Positions 5,950 through 7,821 of a stretch of 7,821 nt of DNA are shown piece by piece. The position numbers and the translations under genes were made by a program. Source of the stretch: Deltaproteobacteria bacterium (GTDB lineage Bacteria > Desulfobacterota > Syntrophia > Syntrophales > UBA2210); contig JAFDAR010000033.1 of NCBI GenBank assembly GCA_019313735.1, positions 1 through 7,821 of the forward strand, read 5' to 3'. The notes beneath the pieces were generated by a model, which made no database searches, was not told the origin of the DNA, and was given only the letters and a program-made list of their open reading frames with translations. The number at the start of each line of letters is the position of its first letter. The first letter of the stretch is position 1.

Positions 5950-7362
5950 ATGGCGTATCGCGTTCACCAGCGTAACAAGAAAATCGGCGTTACTTATGTC
6001 TATGAAGCCACAGCCGTTTGGGACAAAGAGAAGAAACAACCGTGCAACAAGCAGATCTGCATCGGTAAACTCGATCCCGAAACAGGAGAGTTCATCCCCT
6101 CGAAACGTCTGAACCCTGAACAAGCGGCTGCCCGCGACCTCTCTGTTACCGCCACCACAAAGATTGTCGGGCCGGCCCTTGTGCTTGACCGGGTGAACAA
6201 TGATCTGGAACTGGGCAAGACCCTGAGAAGGGCCTTGCCTGAAACCTGGCGGCAGATTCTTTGTATGGCCTACTATATCACCACCCGGGGCGGTCCGCTC
6301 AGTCACTGCGAAGGCTGGAGCAAGCACCATGTCCAGCCCTATGATAAGGTTTTGAGCAGCCAGCGCCTAAGCGAACTTCTGTGCAGCTTGAAAGCTGACG
6401 GGCAGAAGACCTTTTTCAAGGTGTGGGGCCGGAAAATATCGGAGGATGATTACCTCTGTTACGACATCACCTCTGTTTCTTCCTACGGCGAACTCAATGA
6501 ATACCTCAAGTACGGGTACAACAGGGACGGGGAGAGCTTGAAACAGATCAACCTGGCCCTTCTCTTCGGTCAGAAGAGCCAGGTGCCCGTGTACTTCAAC
6601 CGACTGCCCGGCAATGTCAGCGATGTTGCTACCCTGCACTACTTCTTGGAGACTTTCGGCTATTTGGAACTGCCCCGACTGCACCTGGTCCTGGACAGGG
6701 GTTTTTACAGCCGGAAGAATGTCGATGAACTGCTCGCAGCCAGGGAAAAATTTATCATCGCCGTTCCCGGCCGTCTCACATGGATCCATACCGTCATCGA
6801 CGAGGTACGCGATACCATCCAGGACCCAGAAGGGTATCACAAAATCGACGGGGAGGTTCTCTATATACACACGAGGCTGTATCCTTGGGATGACGATCGC
6901 AGGCGCTGTTATCTGCACCTCTACTACAATGCGCATGCAGCGGCGGCAGTCACGGATGGTTTTACCGAAGAGCTCCTGGGCTACAAGGATGAGCTCGAAA
7001 AAGGCCTTGTCATTAGCGGCCACGAAGAGGCCTACCAAACATTCTTTACGGTCAAAGAAACCCCGGTGCGAGGCCGCACAGTGCGTTTCAACAACGAGGC
7101 GATACAGAAACTCCGCAACCGCTATGCAGGATTTTATGTTCTTCTGACCAACGATATCAAAGATCCCGTCCAGGCACTCATGGTATACCGCGACAAGGAT
7201 GCGGTCGAGAAATGTTTCGACGACCTAAAGAACCAACTGGATATGAAGCGCCTTCGCACGCACAACGCATCGACCATGGACGGCCGTCTCTTCGTCCAGT
7301 TTATCGCATTGATTCTGATAAGCGCCTTGCGCAAAAAAAATGCGGGAAACCAAGCTGACTGA
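5950..7362 (+). CDS. IS1634-type DDE transposase, main frame, ending early after a frameshift
   Basis: This 470-residue frame carries the catalytic part of the transposase that cuts and joins the IS ends. The N-terminus has a beta-rich region found in IS1634-type proteins (ATAVWDKEKKQ, QICIGKLDPETGEFIPSKR). The catalytic triad can be proposed as D172 (CYDITS), D249 (LVLDRGFYSRKN) and E420 in YRDKDAVEKCFDDLK. That last stretch fits the Y-(2)-R-(3)-E-(6)-K signature of IS4-group enzymes, with K416 in place of R and K427 as the final lysine. The start ATG has a strong Shine-Dalgarno (AAGGAGGT, 5937-5944). After R461 the frame runs through eight A residues (7333-7340) and stops nine codons later, while the expected C-terminus continues in the +1 frame. 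The catalytic part is intact. Whether the protein works depends on bypass of this shift. Confidence 0.88.
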   Translation: MAYRVHQRNKKIGVTYVYEATAVWDKEKKQPCNKQICIGKLDPETGEFIPSKRLNPEQAAARDLSVTATTKIVGPALVLDRVNNDLELGKTLRRALPETWRQILCMAYYITTRGGPLSHCEGWSKHHVQPYDKVLSSQRLSELLCSLKADGQKTFFKVWGRKISEDDYLCYDITSVSSYGELNEYLKYGYNRDGESLKQINLALLFGQKSQVPVYFNRLPGNVSDVATLHYFLETFGYLELPRLHLVLDRGFYSRKNVDELLAAREKFIIAVPGRLTWIHTVIDEVRDTIQDPEGYHKIDGEVLYIHTRLYPWDDDRRRCYLHLYYNAHAAAAVTDGFTEELLGYKDELEKGLVISGHEEAYQTFFTVKETPVRGRTVRFNNEAIQKLRNRYAGFYVLLTNDIKDPVQALMVYRDKDAVEKCFDDLKNQLDMKRLRTHNASTMDGRLFVQFIALILISALRKKNAGNQAD

Positions 7363-7507
7363 TAAATACACCGTACGGGAATTGCTCATGGAAATGGAAA
7401 CCCTTACCCAAATCCGTTTTTCCGGTAAGTACGGTCAGATGCTCACTGAAATTACAAAGCCCCAGCGATTGATAATGGAAAGCTTGGATGTCAGCCCACA
7501 AGCATAG
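7340..7507 (+). pseudogene. Displaced C-terminal end of the IS transposase (+1 frame)
   Basis: In the frame one base ahead of the transposase there are 55 codons from ATG 7340 to TAG 7505-7507. They read MRETKLTDKYTVRELLMEME, then a stretch with TQIRFSGKYGQ, EITKPQRLIM and SLDVSPQA. This follows the pattern of IS4-group C-termini, namely a KYT-x-x-ELL helix and a TK-x-Q motif, and the stop falls inside the right terminal repeat. Reading CGC AAA AAA ATG (seven A in place of eight) joins it to the main frame and gives 518 residues. It has no Shine-Dalgarno of its own, so it is unlikely to be a separate gene. Confidence 0.75.
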
Positions 7508-7530
7508 TTATAATTTTGCGGGAATTTAGG
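7503..7530. repeat. Right terminal inverted repeat (IRR) of the IS
   Basis: It starts CATAGTTATAATTTT and ends GCGGGAATTTAGG. It is the reverse complement of the left repeat except for a one-base gap and a few substitutions. The transposase stop codon (7505-7507) lies within it. Confidence 0.9.
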
Positions 7531-7603
7531 TGAAAACTGAAAACCAGGGTCTCTTCGGGCATGACTGGATATGAGAGATAGCTTCTGCCATGTTTTCCCA
7601 ATA

Positions 7604-7821
7604 TCAGTGTATTGCATGACAGACCTCATCTCTCTGCGTTAAACTGCTGACCCCTTCGAGTGTCCCTAATCTCCAGAACTCCGCAGGCATTACCCTGCTT
7701 ACTCCTCTACTATGAGTCAGTCCGACTACCGAAACGCCATACTTCCTTGTTACCTCTTCGGTTCCTTGGAAGCTTCCATTTGGAACGTTACGGTTCTCCC
7801 AAGTTCCAATATAAACAGTTC
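7604..7821 (-). other. Unidentified minus-strand open frame running off the window
   Basis: The frame is open for 71 codons from the window edge to a TGA at 7604-7606, with no stop. It reads, in part, TVYIGTWENRNVPNG, EEVTRKYGVSVVGLTHSRGV and MPAEFWRLGTLEGVSSLTQR. I do not recognise it as a protein family. The stretch KYGVSVVGLTHSRGV gives a vague impression of sequence found before the reverse transcriptase in some bacterial group II introns, but I cannot support that. The same DNA is rich in pairing: a perfect 12-bp palindrome TGGAAGCTTCCA (7767-7778) lies between GTTCC (7761-7765) and GGAAC (7782-7786), and a second GTTCC (7803-7807) could pair with the same GGAAC. It may therefore be a structured RNA and not coding. 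Bases 7531-7603 hold nothing that I can name. Confidence 0.3.

Larger units (their letters stand above)
5819..7530 (+). mobile_element. Complete insertion sequence, IS1634-type, about 1.7 kb
   Basis: The element is bounded by inverted repeats at 5819-5847 and 7503-7530 and holds one transposase on the plus strand that fills almost all of it. The protein type and size, and the stop codon falling inside the right repeat, fit IS1634-type elements. The flanks are TGCAAC (5813-5818) on the left and TGAAAA (7531-7536) on the right. They are not identical, so no short target duplication is visible. Such a duplication may have been lost, the ends may have recombined with another copy, or it may be long and lie outside the window. 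The GC content is visibly higher than in the operon. Confidence 0.85.

Noticed and set aside
6367..7038. 223-codon minus-strand frame
   Set aside because: It lies wholly inside the transposase gene on the opposite strand, whose catalytic motifs show the plus frame to be the real one.
6614..7147. 177-codon plus-strand frame in another phase
   Set aside because: It is a shadow of the transposase. Its product is rich in Ser, Arg and Trp and has no domain.
1..7821. CRISPR array, toxin-antitoxin pair or defence island
   Set aside because: I see no regularly spaced repeats and no small paired genes or nuclease motifs. The intact genes are accounted for by the ABC operon and the IS.

Overview
This window looks like a mosaic accessory region from a Gram-negative anaerobe. 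A Desulfobacterota-type bacterium is my best guess, but it rests only on the gene family set, the moderate GC content and a tRNA-Sec relic, and I cannot name a genus.

Layout, left to right. (1) Bases 1-690 hold mobile-DNA debris. There is a long imperfect inverted repeat at about 110-241 whose layout resembles an integron attC recombination site, and right after it an open frame (240-620) that encodes only the C-terminal end of a DDE transposase. (2) Bases 691-5507 hold four tightly spaced genes on the plus strand, all intact. They are an ABC ATPase, an ABC-2 type permease, a large GldG-type auxiliary protein anchored in the membrane, and a membrane-anchored DUF4340 protein. Gaps are 1, 24 and 13 nt and each gene has its own Shine-Dalgarno sequence, so this is one operon. 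(3) Bases 5502-5818 are non-coding. They hold a 12-bp perfect hairpin over the last stop codon, a 29-nt fragment matching the 3' end of a selenocysteine tRNA gene (5585-5613), and AT-rich sequence. (4) Bases 5819-7530 are one complete insertion sequence of the IS1634 type with 28/29-bp terminal inverted repeats. Its transposase frame is broken at a run of eight A residues near the C-terminus. (5) Bases 7531-7821 hold a minus-strand open frame that runs off the window and is not identified.

How the genes work together. The ATPase (GldA-like), permease (GldF-like) and auxiliary protein (GldG-like) should form one inner-membrane ABC complex with a large periplasmic part, and the DUF4340 protein is its usual operon partner. 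In Bacteroidetes the Gld proteins are linked to gliding. Elsewhere the substrate is unknown, and nothing in this window shows gliding motility.

The most notable points are the selC 3' fragment as a possible island attachment site, the attC-like site joined to a truncated transposase, the A8 frameshift with an intact downstream C-terminus, and a palindrome over the IS promoter that repeats the inner part of the IS ends and may be an autoregulatory transposase site.
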